Below, piece by piece: positions 41,618 to 50,328 of a stretch of DNA of 64,000 nt (the stretch's first letter is position 1; each line of letters begins with the position of its first letter). A program made the translations under genes and the position numbers. A model generated the notes under the pieces. The model ran no database searches. It saw nothing but the letters and a program-made list of their open reading frames with translations, and had not been told where the DNA came from. The stretch lies in assembly GCA_031180825.1 (NCBI GenBank), contig JAPSLM010000010.1, positions 95,044 through 159,043 on the forward strand, given 5' to 3'. This DNA comes from Paenibacillus sp. (lineage in GTDB: Bacteria > Bacillota > Bacilli > Paenibacillales > NBRC-103111).

Positions 41618-43684
41618 TTAGCTGCTCCACCAGCGCTTCAGGTCTTCCCACCAGGAGCGGTTCCGCTTTCCTTTGCCCTCTTTGTCCGCTTCGTTTTTCC
41701 CGGGCTGCTGCGTGCAGTACTCCGTCGGCTCCGTCCCTTGAATGAATGTTTCCAGCCGCGAGCCCGGGCAGTCGTCGTTTGCGAGCTTGCCCGTCGCCGG
41801 GTCGATGTAGACGCTCGCGACGCCCTCCGGTACCGGGAACAGCTTCGGCGGTACCGACTCCAGCGTTCGTTCGGTAAACTCCGCGAAGAGCGGAGCGGCC
41901 AGGTGCGATTCGACGTTGCTGATGCTGCGCCCTTTGTCATAGCCCACCCATACGGCAGTCGACAGCTCGGGCGTATAGCCGACAAGCCAGGCGTCCGTAT
42001 CCGTCGTGCCGGTTTTGCCTGCTACGGGACGCTTGATCACGCTGGATACGCGGCTGCCCGTGCCGCCTTGATCGAAGACGCTTTCCATCAGCTGCGTCAG
42101 CACGTAGGTATATGCCGGCTCGATGACCGCTTCCTGCTTCGGATTCGCCTCGTACAGCACCCGCCCGCGCCGGTCCTCGATACGTATGATGGCCGTCGGC
42201 TCGACGCGCACGCCCTGATTGGCAAGAATGCCGAACGCCGATGCCATCTCGTAAGGGCTGACGGGATACGTGCCCAGCGCGAGCGAAGGCAGCGGCTTCA
42301 TCGGGCTCGTGATCCCCATCCGGCGCGCCATTTCGATGACGCGGTCCGGCCCGGTTTCCAGCACCGTATGCACGGCGTAGATGTTGTCCGATTTGGCGAT
42401 GGCCGTCCGCATATCGATCCAATCGAAATAGGCGTTGCCGAAGTTGTTCGGCGTATAGGTTTGCCGCCCCTGATCGTAGGTGAACGTCGTCGGCTCGCTT
42501 TTGTAGCGGGTGAGCGGAGTGAATCCCTTTTCCTTCAGCGCCGTCAAGTACACGATCGGCTTGAACGACGACCCCGGCTGCCGCGTGCTGGACAGCGCCC
42601 GGTTGTATTGGTTTTGGGCGTAATTGCGTCCGCCGACCATCGCTTTGACGTACCCGGTGCGCGGATCGATGGCGACCAGCGCCGCCTGCAGCTCCGGATA
42701 TTTTTCCAGCTGCTTTGCCACGACCTCTTCGGCGACGGCCTGCGCCTTTAAGTCCAGCGTCGTATAAATCCGCAGGCCGCCTTCCACAAATTCCTTGTCT
42801 TCGAGTCCGAGCAGATCGGCCGCCGCGCCCCGCACATAGTCGCGGAAATAAGGGGCCGTCACCGCTTTCTTATGCTCCTCCAGCGGCAGGATGTGCAGCT
42901 TTTCCTTTGCCGCCCGGTCCGCCTCGCTTTGCGGGATGTAACCGGCTTCCACCATCGTCTGCAGCACCGTTTTTTGCCGATCGAGCGCATTGTCCATATC
43001 GTAATAAGGCGAATAATAGCGCGGTCCTTTCGGAATGCCGGCGAGCAGGGCGCTTTCGGCCAGCGTCAGGTCCTTGGCCTCTTTCCCGAAGAAGAGCTTT
43101 GCTGCCGCCCCGATGCCGTATGTCGCATGCCCGTAATAAATTTGATTTAGATATTGCTCCAGAATCTGGTCCTTGCTCATCTGCAGCTCCATCTGCACGG
43201 CATAATACGTTTCCTTGATTTTGCGGCTCCACGTCCGTTCGTGCGACAAGTACAGATTGCGCGCAAGCTGCTGCGTGATCGTGCCGGCCCCCTGCACCTT
43301 GGACATATGCTGCAGGTTGACCCAGGCCGCCCGGACGATCCCCTTCGGATCGAACCCGTAGTGCTGGTAGAACGTGCGGTCCTCCACCGCCAGCGTCGCT
43401 TCGAGCAGCTTCGGGGAAATGTCCCGCAGCGATACGCTCTGCCGGTTTTTCACCGCGCCGTACGCCTCGATCAGCTCGCCATGCACGTCGTACATCTCCG
43501 ACGCCGCCTCCGTCTTGGACACGGGAAGCGCCTGCGAGCGCATGAACAGCAGCAGCACGATCATAATCCCGGCGCCAAGCAGCAGGCACGTAAACGAAAA
43601 CGACAGCCACGCTTTGAGCCGCCGGGCGAAGCGGAGCACTCCGCCGTCTTCAGGCGCAGGCTGTTTTTTGGGCATGTCCGACAC
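41618..43684 (-). CDS. pbpG: Class A penicillin-binding protein, PbpG/PBP2d-like
   Basis: A 688-residue transglycosylase/transpeptidase, the length of Bacillus PbpG. Membrane anchor at 28-49; GT51 domain with Glu101 in EDRTFYQHYGFD and GAGTITQQLARNLYLS; transpeptidase with RQPGSSFKP, AKSDNIYAV (SxN) and GKTGTTDTDAW. Bacillus PbpG is made in the forespore and helps lay down the germ-cell wall; synteny with ywhD on one side and speE-speB on the other supports orthology. GTG 43684 follows GGAAGGAG at a spacing of about 10. C-terminal tail is Lys/Trp-rich. Confidence 0.9.
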   Translation of the reverse strand: MSDMPKKQPAPEDGGVLRFARRLKAWLSFSFTCLLLGAGIMIVLLLFMRSQALPVSKTEAASEMYDVHGELIEAYGAVKNRQSVSLRDISPKLLEATLAVEDRTFYQHYGFDPKGIVRAAWVNLQHMSKVQGAGTITQQLARNLYLSHERTWSRKIKETYYAVQMELQMSKDQILEQYLNQIYYGHATYGIGAAAKLFFGKEAKDLTLAESALLAGIPKGPRYYSPYYDMDNALDRQKTVLQTMVEAGYIPQSEADRAAKEKLHILPLEEHKKAVTAPYFRDYVRGAAADLLGLEDKEFVEGGLRIYTTLDLKAQAVAEEVVAKQLEKYPELQAALVAIDPRTGYVKAMVGGRNYAQNQYNRALSSTRQPGSSFKPIVYLTALKEKGFTPLTRYKSEPTTFTYDQGRQTYTPNNFGNAYFDWIDMRTAIAKSDNIYAVHTVLETGPDRVIEMARRMGITSPMKPLPSLALGTYPVSPYEMASAFGILANQGVRVEPTAIIRIEDRRGRVLYEANPKQEAVIEPAYTYVLTQLMESVFDQGGTGSRVSSVIKRPVAGKTGTTDTDAWLVGYTPELSTAVWVGYDKGRSISNVESHLAAPLFAEFTERTLESVPPKLFPVPEGVASVYIDPATGKLANDDCPGSRLETFIQGTEPTEYCTQQPGKNEADKEGKGKRNRSWWEDLKRWWSS

Positions 43685-43824
43685 GTTCCGTCAGCTCCTT
43701 CCGTCTTCCGCCGATGCTTTCGTCTCTATTCCCAGTATGGAAAAACATAGCATCGCCTATTCACGCGGACAAGAGGGAAACGTTAATTTTTTTTGAAAAA
43801 CGGATGGAAGGACCCTCTTTGTAT

Positions 43825-43852
43825 TTGCAATTTCGGGGAGATCCTCTATAAT
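43825..43852 (+). promoter_or_regulatory. Sigma-A-type promoter of speE-speB
   Basis: TTGCAA (43825-43830), 16-base spacer, TATAAT (43847-43852), about 105 bases before the speE start. Confidence 0.75.
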
Positions 43853-43965
43853 ACAATTTGACATGCCAAAGACAAGCTGAATCCTTGGAAAAAAGCAGAT
43901 GTCCGCCCGTCTTCCGGCCTTTGTACGGCCGGCCCTAACGAACCGAACGAAAGGTGGAATTACAT

Positions 43966-44793
43966 ATGGAATTGTGGTACACGGAGAAACAGACCGATAA
44001 CTTCGGCATTACGGCAAAAATCAGCAAAACGTACGTCACCGAAAAAACCGACTTCCAGGATCTTGCGATGATCGAAACGGAAGAATGGGGCACGATGCTC
44101 GTGCTCGACGGTATGGTCATGACGACCGTGAAGGACGAGTTCGTCTATCATGAGATGGTTGCGCATCCGGCGCTTTATACGCACCCGAATCCGAAGCACG
44201 TGCTCGTGGTCGGCGGCGGCGACGGCGGCGTCATCCGCGAAGTCATGAAGCACCCGGAAGTGGAAAAAGCGGTGCTGGTCGACATCGACGGCAAAGTCAT
44301 CGAGTATTCCAAAAAGTATTTGCCGTCCATTGCAGGCGAATTGGATAACCCGCGCGTGGAAGTGCTCGTGAACGACGGCTACATGCATATCCACGATCAT
44401 AAGAATACATACGACGTAATCATGGTCGATTCCACCGAACCGGTCGGTCCGGCGGTGAACCTGTTCACCCAGGGCTTCTATAAAGGCATCTACGACGCGC
44501 TGAAGGAAGACGGTATTTTCGTGGCACAGACGGACAATCCGTGGTTCAAAGCCGACCTGATCCAAAACGTCAACCGCGACGTGAAGCAAATTTTCCCGAT
44601 CGTCCGCGTCTACTGCGCGAACATTCCGACGTATCCGAGCGGCCTTTGGACCTTCACCATGGGCAGCAAAAAGCACGATCCGCTCGCCGTCGACGAAACG
44701 AAAATTCCGGAGATCGACACGAAGTACTACTCGCCGCGTCTGCATAAGGCAGCGTTCGTACTGCCGAAATTCGTGGAAGATTTGACGAAGTAA
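43966..44793 (+). CDS. speE: Spermidine synthase (polyamine aminopropyltransferase)
   Basis: A 275-residue enzyme transferring an aminopropyl group from decarboxylated SAM to putrescine. It begins [20 protein letters not shown] and carries the SAM-fold motif [21 protein letters not shown], the acidic [16 protein letters not shown] and [10 protein letters not shown] with catalytic Asp. Length equals Bacillus SpeE. AAAGGTGG precedes ATG 43966; a GTG four codons earlier is in frame but too close. It is followed 20 bases later by speB, so both act in the agmatine-putrescine-spermidine route. Confidence 0.97.
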   Translation: MELWYTEKQTDNFGITAKISKTYVTEKTDFQDLAMIETEEWGTMLVLDGMVMTTVKDEFVYHEMVAHPALYTHPNPKHVLVVGGGDGGVIREVMKHPEVEKAVLVDIDGKVIEYSKKYLPSIAGELDNPRVEVLVNDGYMHIHDHKNTYDVIMVDSTEPVGPAVNLFTQGFYKGIYDALKEDGIFVAQTDNPWFKADLIQNVNRDVKQIFPIVRVYCANIPTYPSGLWTFTMGSKKHDPLAVDETKIPEIDTKYYSPRLHKAAFVLPKFVEDLTK

Positions 44794-44813
44794 GCGGAGG
44801 AGACCAACGACTG

Positions 44814-45683
44814 ATGAAACTCGACCAAAAATATTCCGGCAACGTGTTCATTCTGAGCTCGGACGACTATGCGGCGTCCCGCGCCGTCATCTACGGCATG
44901 CCGATGGACTATACCGTCAGCTTCCGTCCCGGCTCCCGCTTCGGCCCTTCGCGCATCCGCGAGGTGTCGATCGGACTGGAGGAATACAGCCCGTATTTGG
45001 ATAAAAGCCTGGAAGACATCACTTATTTCGACGCAGGCGACCTGCTGCTGCCGTTCGGCAACCCGGGCCGCAGCCTCGACATCATCGGCGAATACGTGCG
45101 CGGACTGCTGGCCGACGGCAAATTCCCGTTGGGCCTTGGCGGCGAGCATCTCGTTTCGTGGCCGGTCATCCAAGAAGTATATGCGAAATACCCGGATCTC
45201 GCGCTGATTCACATCGATGCGCATGCCGATCTGCGCGAGCAGTACGAAGGCGAGCCGTTGTCCCACTCGACGCCGGTCCGCAAAGCGGCTTTGCTCATGG
45301 GCGGCAAGAACGTGTACCAGTTCGGCATCCGCTCCGGCTCCCGCGAGGAATTCAAGTTCGGGCGCGAGAACATCAACTTCTACCCGTTCGAAGTGCTGGA
45401 GCCGCTCAAAAAGGTGCTGCCTGAGCTGGCCGGACGTCCGGTTTATTTGACGATCGACATCGACGTGCTCGATCCGATGTGCGCTCCGGGCACCGGCACC
45501 GCCGAAGCGGGCGGCATCACGTCCAAGGAGCTCCTTGCGGCGATTCATGCGATGGCCTCCTCCGGCTTGAACTTCGTCGGCGCCGATCTCGTCGAAGTGG
45601 CCCCGGCCTACGACCCGACGGAGCAGACCCAGATCGTCGCCAGCAAACTGATTCGCGAAATGCTGCTCGGCTTGGTGAAGTAA
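44814..45683 (+). CDS. speB: Agmatinase
   Basis: A 289-residue ureohydrolase splitting agmatine to putrescine and urea with two Mn ions. Ligand motifs are GLGGEHLVSWP, IHIDAHADLREQYEG and LTIDIDVLDPMCAPGTGTAEAGG. GCGGAGGAG precedes the ATG. It feeds putrescine to SpeE, encoded immediately upstream. The arginine decarboxylase that makes agmatine is not in the window. A terminator follows at 45703-45741. Confidence 0.97.
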   Translation: MKLDQKYSGNVFILSSDDYAASRAVIYGMPMDYTVSFRPGSRFGPSRIREVSIGLEEYSPYLDKSLEDITYFDAGDLLLPFGNPGRSLDIIGEYVRGLLADGKFPLGLGGEHLVSWPVIQEVYAKYPDLALIHIDAHADLREQYEGEPLSHSTPVRKAALLMGGKNVYQFGIRSGSREEFKFGRENINFYPFEVLEPLKKVLPELAGRPVYLTIDIDVLDPMCAPGTGTAEAGGITSKELLAAIHAMASSGLNFVGADLVEVAPAYDPTEQTQIVASKLIREMLLGLVK

Positions 45684-45702
45684 TCGAATTGCGCGAAGCG
45701 GC

Positions 45703-45741
45703 GCCGCCACGTTTCCTTTGCGGGAAGCATGGCGGCTTTTT
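45703..45741 (+). terminator. Terminator of speE-speB
   Basis: GCCGCCA (45703-45709) pairs with TGGCGGC (45730-45736), followed by TTTTT. Confidence 0.82.
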
Positions 45742-45837
45742 GCGTTGGCTTGCAGCCCGGTACTAGGCGAAGTTAGTACTTATCCCCCCCTTGAATGGCG
45801 GCCTACAATAGAGCCATAAAGAGAGGGGGTCCTGCGT

Positions 45838-46467
45838 TTGAAAACGGCAAAATCATTGCCAACAACCAAACCTGTGTTTCCGGTCTTCGTTCTGCTGGCG
45901 TACGGGACATTTTGGGCGTGGATGGCGATATCGCCGGCAAACCGGTTCGATTGGCTGCTTGAAAATTTGCTGATCTTTCTGTGCGTCGGCGTGCTGATTG
46001 GAACTTACCGCTTATTTCCGCTCAGTCACGGTTCTTATGCGGGTATTGCTTTGTTTTTGGCGCTTCATACGTACGGGGCGCACGGCTCCTACGGCGCGAC
46101 GCCGATCGATCCGCTGCTGCAGCTGCTGTTCGGCGGGGGGCGTCTGCCGTACGACCGGCTGGTGCATTTGGCATACGGGGTGCTGCTGGCCGGGCCAATC
46201 CGGGAAATGCTTGTGAGGCTTGCAGGGGTGAGGGGCCTGGCGGCGGATGCGCTTGCCGTCGCCGTCGTGCTGGCCACCGGCGCTTTTTACGAACTGATCG
46301 AGATGTGGGTTGCCGAGCTGGTAGCCCCGGAGCTTGGCGCGATGTTTCTCGGAGCGCAAGGCGATCCGTGGGACGCGCAGCACGATATGAAGCTCGAACT
46401 GTTCGGGGCTGTGGCGGTATTGGGGCTGGGGGCTTTGCTGCGCCGTCTCAACCTTTTCGCAAAGTGA
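45838..46467 (+). CDS. DUF2238-family membrane protein (YjdF-like)
   Basis: A 209-residue integral membrane protein with about six helices (FPVFVLLAYGTFWAWMAI; LLIFLCVGVLIGTYRLFPL; YAGIALFLALHTYGAHG) and the family loop GRLPYDRLVHLAYGVLLAGPIREM, then FYELIEMWVAELVAPELGAMFLGAQGDPWDAQHDM. The conserved Asp, His and Glu of these loops define DUF2238; function unknown. The start is TTG 45838 preceded by AGAGGGGG. It converges with the phosphoesterase gene, overlapping it by 20 bases. Confidence 0.82.
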   Translation: MKTAKSLPTTKPVFPVFVLLAYGTFWAWMAISPANRFDWLLENLLIFLCVGVLIGTYRLFPLSHGSYAGIALFLALHTYGAHGSYGATPIDPLLQLLFGGGRLPYDRLVHLAYGVLLAGPIREMLVRLAGVRGLAADALAVAVVLATGAFYELIEMWVAELVAPELGAMFLGAQGDPWDAQHDMKLELFGAVAVLGLGALLRRLNLFAK

Positions 46468-47326
46468 ACACCGTAAGCTCCGGACGGCATAGAAAGCGGA
46501 CGGGATACGTGGAAACGCCGATGCCCCGATTGACGTACAATTGCAGCTTGCCGTCGCCAAGAGCATAATGCCCGAGGACATATTTCCTTCCGAATCTCGG
46601 CGTCGTCACATGCCCGTAGAACGGCAGCCGTACTTGGCCTCCGTGGCTGTGTCCCGATAATTGAAAGTCGACCGGATGCTGCACGGCGATATCGGCGAAA
46701 TCGGGGCAATGCGACAGCAAAATGACGAAGTCCTCCGGTTGAACGCGGGCCAGCGCCTTGCCGATATCGGGCTTTCCTTTCCATTGATCGTCTACGCCCG
46801 CCATGACAATGCCGCTTCCCTGGTGCTGAATTCGGACCATCTTGTTCGTCAGGAGCTCGAAAGCGGCGTTTTTCAATAAAGCTTCCACTTTTGGGGCTTC
46901 TTTGTAGTAGTCGTGGTTCCCCAGCACCGCGTATTTTCCCAGGGGCGGCCTGAGCTCCGAAAGTATGCGGGCATAGGCGTCGCCGTCCGGACCGACGGCA
47001 TAGTCTACAAGATCTCCGGTAAAGCATACGATATCCGGTTGGATTCGCTGGATGAGTCCGACCAGTTCCGACAAGTCCTTCGTATCGAAATTGAAGCCAA
47101 GGTGCAAGTCGCTGAACTGCACTACTTTGATTCCGTCCATCTGTTGGGGCAGTCTTGCGAAAGACAGCGTATATTCCATAACTTCCAACCATTTCGGCTC
47201 GGCGTAACGGGCATATCCGTAGGCGGCCCCGGGCAAAGCGGCGAGTCCGGCGGCAGTTAACAGCAATGTTTTTAGAAAGGATCTTCTGGTTAACTTTTTT
47301 TTGCGGTAACTTTCGTTGGAATCCAT
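46448..47326 (-). CDS. Tat-exported metallophosphoesterase (YkuE-like)
   Basis: A 292-residue calcineurin-type phosphoesterase. The N-terminus has a full twin-arginine motif, LTRRSFLKTLLLTAAGLAAL, indicating folded export. The catalytic metal sites follow in order: SDLHLG, GDLVDY, GNHDYY, LSHCP and SGHSHGGQ. Bacillus YkuE, a cell-wall-associated TatAyCy substrate, has the same plan. ATG 47326 is used with AGGAG about 13 bases upstream; TTG 47338 is too close to that site. Substrate unknown. Confidence 0.9.
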   Translation of the reverse strand: MDSNESYRKKKLTRRSFLKTLLLTAAGLAALPGAAYGYARYAEPKWLEVMEYTLSFARLPQQMDGIKVVQFSDLHLGFNFDTKDLSELVGLIQRIQPDIVCFTGDLVDYAVGPDGDAYARILSELRPPLGKYAVLGNHDYYKEAPKVEALLKNAAFELLTNKMVRIQHQGSGIVMAGVDDQWKGKPDIGKALARVQPEDFVILLSHCPDFADIAVQHPVDFQLSGHSHGGQVRLPFYGHVTTPRFGRKYVLGHYALGDGKLQLYVNRGIGVSTYPVRFLCRPELTVFTLRKG

Positions 47327-47394
47327 ATGAATAAGCAATCTCCTCGGGATGAATTGGCAGCTGTTCTCTCATAGCTGTCGAAGCTTACTATAAC

Positions 47395-47548
47395 AGACGC
47401 ATGAAGGCTTCGTTTGGTTTCCATATATGGGAGAAGGTTATTTCTCCACCACCTTAATAAGAATAGGGCGTCCTGCAAACCTTCGTCTCCCGTTGATCCG
47501 GGCTTGTCCGGGAGCGGGGGAAGTCCTGTCCGCGGACTTCTTTTTTTT
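47395..47548 (+). ncRNA. Candidate structured RNA ending in an intrinsic terminator
   Basis: AGAC, GAAGG and GTTTG (47395-47416, with two bulges) can pair with CAAACCTTCGTCT (47476-47488). Inside, GGAGAA pairs with TTCTCC. Next, CTCCCG (47487-47492) pairs with CGGGAG (47509-47514). Then GAAGTCC/GGACTTC (47520-47540) runs into eight Ts. No plus-strand gene lies upstream for 900 bases, so the terminator belongs to a short transcript. It could be an sRNA or the attenuating leader of ywiB. The promoter is not clear. Confidence 0.45.
47520..47548 (+). terminator. Intrinsic terminator with no upstream protein gene
   Basis: GAAGTCC, seven-base loop, GGACTTC and eight Ts, located between divergent genes. 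Confidence 0.82.
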
Positions 47549-47590
47549 GTACAATAAAGAGAATCACAGCAGGACGGGAGAGAAGTGAAA

Positions 47591-48037
47591 ATGACGGAAA
47601 AGCAGCAGTCCGGCGCCGGCAAACGGGCCGTATGCATTACGCTGGAAAGCGACAGCGGAGGAGAACGGATCGTACGGCAGATGCCTGGGGAATGGTTCTC
47701 GAAAGGACGGCGCGCCTACCTCCGGTATGCGGAGCCTCCGGAAGCGGAGATGGGCCGCACGGTAACGACCGTCCGGGTGGAACAGGGGGAAGTGCGGATT
47801 GTCCGGCACGGGGATGTAGCCTTCGAGCAAACGTTCGTTCCGGGCCGGCGGCATTACGGCTATCTTCAAACCCCTCAAGGGCGGCTCGAACTCGAGACGT
47901 TTACCCAAACGCTGGACGTTGCCGCGGATGGAGCGGAGGCGCCGCTTTCTGTCCGCTGGAGCTATGAGCTGTCGGTGATGGGGCAAGCGCCCGAGCGCTG
48001 CAGCATATGCCTGACCGCCGTACCCGCACCGGATTGA
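47591..48037 (+). CDS. ywiB: DUF1934 calycin-like protein (YwiB)
   Basis: A 148-residue beta-barrel-type protein of the DUF1934/YwiB family (GKRAVCITLESDSGGERIVR; AYLRYAEPPEAEMGRTVTTVRVEQGEVRIVRHGD; FVPGRRHYGYLQTPQGRLELETFT; VRWSYELSVMGQ). In Bacillus it precedes argS and lies near rpoE. Here no argS follows; instead a minus-strand subtilase separates it from rpoE. ATG 47591 follows GGGAGAG by eight bases; GTG 47585 is an alternative. Confidence 0.8.
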   Translation: MTEKQQSGAGKRAVCITLESDSGGERIVRQMPGEWFSKGRRAYLRYAEPPEAEMGRTVTTVRVEQGEVRIVRHGDVAFEQTFVPGRRHYGYLQTPQGRLELETFTQTLDVAADGAEAPLSVRWSYELSVMGQAPERCSICLTAVPAPD

Positions 48038-48041
48038 CCGG

Positions 48042-49208
48042 TTATTTGGTTACGGCGGATACGCTTCGAAGGGCGTGAATTTCCTTGGCGCCGGTCATCG
48101 TTTTGCGGGATTTTACGATGTAGCGGGCATGCTTGCGCAGCAGATTTTTAATGCGCAGCGGTTTGAGTCCGGGCTTTCTCGCAAGCATCAGCGCGATAAC
48201 TCCAGTAACATGGGAGGTTGCCATGGACGTGCCGCTGAGCTCGTGATATTTGCCACGCAGCCAGGTGGAGTATACCTTTTCCCCGGGTGCGTAAATATTG
48301 ATCTGTTTCCCGATGTTGCTGAAGGGGGCGATCCGGCCTTTGCGGGTCGTCGCGCCGACGGCGATCACTTGCCGCAGGCGGGCGGGATAATCGACTTCGG
48401 CTTGATTGCCTTCGTTGCCCGAGGAGGCTACGACGATAATGCCGTTCCGGTAGGCGCTGAGTACCGCGGCCTCCAGCGCTTTGCTGTATGTTTTCATGCC
48501 GAAGCTCATATTGATAATATCGACGCCGCTGGAGACGCACCAGTCAATGCCTCCGATAATGTCGGAGACGAACGCGCCGCCGTGCTGGTCGAAGGCCTTC
48601 ACCGGATGAAGAATAGCCTGCGGCGCCACGCCGATAATGCCCCGGTGCCGGGTATACGCCGCAATCGTTCCCGCGATATGCGTGCCGTGGCCGTTATCGT
48701 CAATCGGCGGCAGCTGGCGATTCAAAATATTGACGCCCCGCGACAAACAATGGCGAAGGTCGGGGTGCGTATAATCCGCGCCCGTATCGATGATGCCGAT
48801 GCGGACTTGTTCCCCGCGCGATTTGCTCCAGGCCTGCGGAGCGCGAATATGACGGATGCCCCATGGGATGACGGCCTTGACGGGCGGTTTTTTTTCTTCG
48901 CCGGACGGCAGAGCGGACGAAGCATAGCCGGCGGCGTGTAGCTTAATGCGTGTATCCGGTTCGATCGAACGGATAAAAGGGGCCGAAACCGCTTCGCTGC
49001 CGATCCGAAGCGTGCAGGAGATGGCGCGGATGAGACGGAGCGGCTGAATCTTGTGCAGCCGGGGCAGCGAGCTCCGCTGCCGGCCGATTTGCCGGGCGAA
49101 AGCGGCATAGTCCCGGTCGTTCAGAAACCGGATAATATGCCGTTTGTCGTTACCCTCGGAGCCTTCCATGGCTTCGTGAAGCCATGACACGAACGTCGAC
49201 GGATTCAT
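48042..49208 (-). CDS. Subtilisin-family (S8) serine protease
   Basis: A 388-residue subtilase. Residues 1-110 form a propeptide-like region without signal peptide (MNPSTFVSWLHEAMEG ... RAISCTLRIGSEAVSAPFI); the catalytic domain has Asp141 (IIDTGADYTHPD), His174 (NGHGTHIAGTI), oxyanion Asn265 (SSGNEG) and Ser328 (LSGTSMATSHVTG). Lack of a signal sequence suggests a cytoplasmic or sporulation-related enzyme, or export by an unusual route. ATG 49208 follows GGGAGGGAACG. It converges with ywiB, four bases apart, with no terminator between them. Confidence 0.9.
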   Translation of the reverse strand: MNPSTFVSWLHEAMEGSEGNDKRHIIRFLNDRDYAAFARQIGRQRSSLPRLHKIQPLRLIRAISCTLRIGSEAVSAPFIRSIEPDTRIKLHAAGYASSALPSGEEKKPPVKAVIPWGIRHIRAPQAWSKSRGEQVRIGIIDTGADYTHPDLRHCLSRGVNILNRQLPPIDDNGHGTHIAGTIAAYTRHRGIIGVAPQAILHPVKAFDQHGGAFVSDIIGGIDWCVSSGVDIINMSFGMKTYSKALEAAVLSAYRNGIIVVASSGNEGNQAEVDYPARLRQVIAVGATTRKGRIAPFSNIGKQINIYAPGEKVYSTWLRGKYHELSGTSMATSHVTGVIALMLARKPGLKPLRIKNLLRKHARYIVKSRKTMTGAKEIHALRSVSAVTK

Positions 49209-49613
49209 GTCGTTCCCTCCCACAGGCTCGGAAATTCCTTTTTGTATCGTATGAAGGGCGGAAACCTTCCGTATGAGCGCATGGCCTTATTCAAAATAAT
49301 TAGGTGCGTGGCCGTGTCAAAGTAAAACCGGGCACATACCATAATTAGGGGAGGGTCTGGCACTCCTCCGTCTTTTCAGCAGGGGCAAAAGACAGCCGCC
49401 GTCGGCTCCTTGTCTTTTGCGGGTACAGTCGGAGCAAGGATCACGCCTGCAGCGGACGGCGCCAAGCGCAAGGGAGCTGCCGGTGCGGTCCTTGTTTCCG
49501 TTTCGGAAAATGCCGCGCGGCCAGTTGCTTTTTTACATAAAATAAGGTTTACTTATTGGTGATAGTGGATAGTTTAGTGGTAGTTAAAGACGTTGGAAGG
49601 GATGTGCCCCGAA
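49209..49613. other. Gap of 405 bases with stacked RNA hairpins before rpoE
   Basis: No gene is visible. Three potential helices follow one another: GGAGG/CCTCC (49350-49369), CAAAAGACA with TGTCTTTTG enclosing AGCCG/CGGCT (49386-49419), and a long imperfect stem (49430-49447 with 49482-49500) enclosing GCAGC/GCTGC. An AT-rich tract from 49527 likely contains the rpoE promoter. Confidence 0.55.
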
Positions 49614-50195
49614 ATGAGTGCTCAAAACTTACTGCTTAAAATCGGCGCAGAGCAAGCCAAGGAAATGCCTATGGTCGACCTCGCCTTTGAGCTTCTGAAA
49701 GCGGCCAATACGCCGTATTACTATCGGGATTTGATGGCGGAGATTGCCAAAATCAAAGGTCTGTCCGATGACGAAGTCATGCAGGTCATTGCGCAATTAT
49801 ATACGGAGATTAATATCGACGGCCGCTTTGCGTGCGTCGGCACCAATCTGTGGGGATTGAAGCGCTGGTATCCTGTCGAGAAGTCCGAGGATTCGGTGGG
49901 CAGCGGCAAGCGTCCGCGCATCATTAACGACGAGGACGACGATCTGGACGATGAGGATCTGTTCGCCGAGGAAGAAGACGTGTTCATCGAAGAAGAGGAG
50001 TACGATTCATTCGATGCGCCTCGCGACGACGATTTTGATGCGGAAGAAGAAGTCGAGGAAGAAACCGAGTTTTTCGAAGACGAAGAACTCGAAGACGAAG
50101 GTCTCGACGAAACGCTGGAAGAGGAAGAGTCCGAAGAAGAACTGGAAGATATGGGCGATGACGACAGTGCGGACGACGGGGACGATCGTAAATAA
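49614..50195 (+). CDS. rpoE: RNA polymerase delta subunit
   Basis: A 193-residue Gram-positive-specific subunit. The N-terminal HARE-HTH domain (MPMVDLAFELLKAANTPYYYRDLMAEIA ... YTEINIDGRFACVGTNLWGLKRWYP, 15-90) is followed by a tail almost wholly of Asp and Glu, as in Bacillus delta (173 residues). Delta displaces RNA from polymerase and tunes promoter response to initiating NTP levels and recycling. ATG 49614 is chosen to match the family start; GGAAGGG is upstream. Followed by pyrG as in Bacillus. Confidence 0.95.
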   Translation: MSAQNLLLKIGAEQAKEMPMVDLAFELLKAANTPYYYRDLMAEIAKIKGLSDDEVMQVIAQLYTEINIDGRFACVGTNLWGLKRWYPVEKSEDSVGSGKRPRIINDEDDDLDDEDLFAEEEDVFIEEEEYDSFDAPRDDDFDAEEEVEEETEFFEDEELEDEGLDETLEEEESEEELEDMGDDDSADDGDDRK

Positions 50196-50207
50196 ACGTG
50201 CTTGTCC

Positions 50208-50236
50208 TTGACAGCCGGGGTCGTTCAGAGTAAACT
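50208..50236 (+). promoter_or_regulatory. pyrG promoter with GGGC start
   Basis: TTGACA (50208-50213), 17-base spacer, TAAACT (50231-50236). Seven bases further lies GGGCTT at 50244, the expected transcription start and identical in kind to the GGGC start of Bacillus pyrG. Confidence 0.75.
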
Positions 50237-50284
50237 ATTTTCTGGGCTTAAGATGGAACGTTACGAACCTTGATGATTTTTGAT

Positions 50285-50328
50285 AAAAAAGTGCCCCGTA
50301 TTCACGGGGGGCTTTTTCTTTTTTTTGT
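50285..50328 (+). terminator. pyrG leader attenuator / rpoE terminator
   Basis: GTGCCCCGT (50291-50299) pairs with ACGGGGGGC (50304-50312) with one mismatch, followed by a long T-rich tract. The 5' arm is a run of Cs, able to pair with added G residues at the RNA 5' end, as in CTP-sensed attenuation of Bacillus pyrG. Confidence 0.8.

Noticed and set aside
49340..49520. T-box riboswitch before rpoE
   Set aside because: The hairpins suggested it, but the conserved T-box core (GGTGGNACCGCG type) and an antiterminator are missing.
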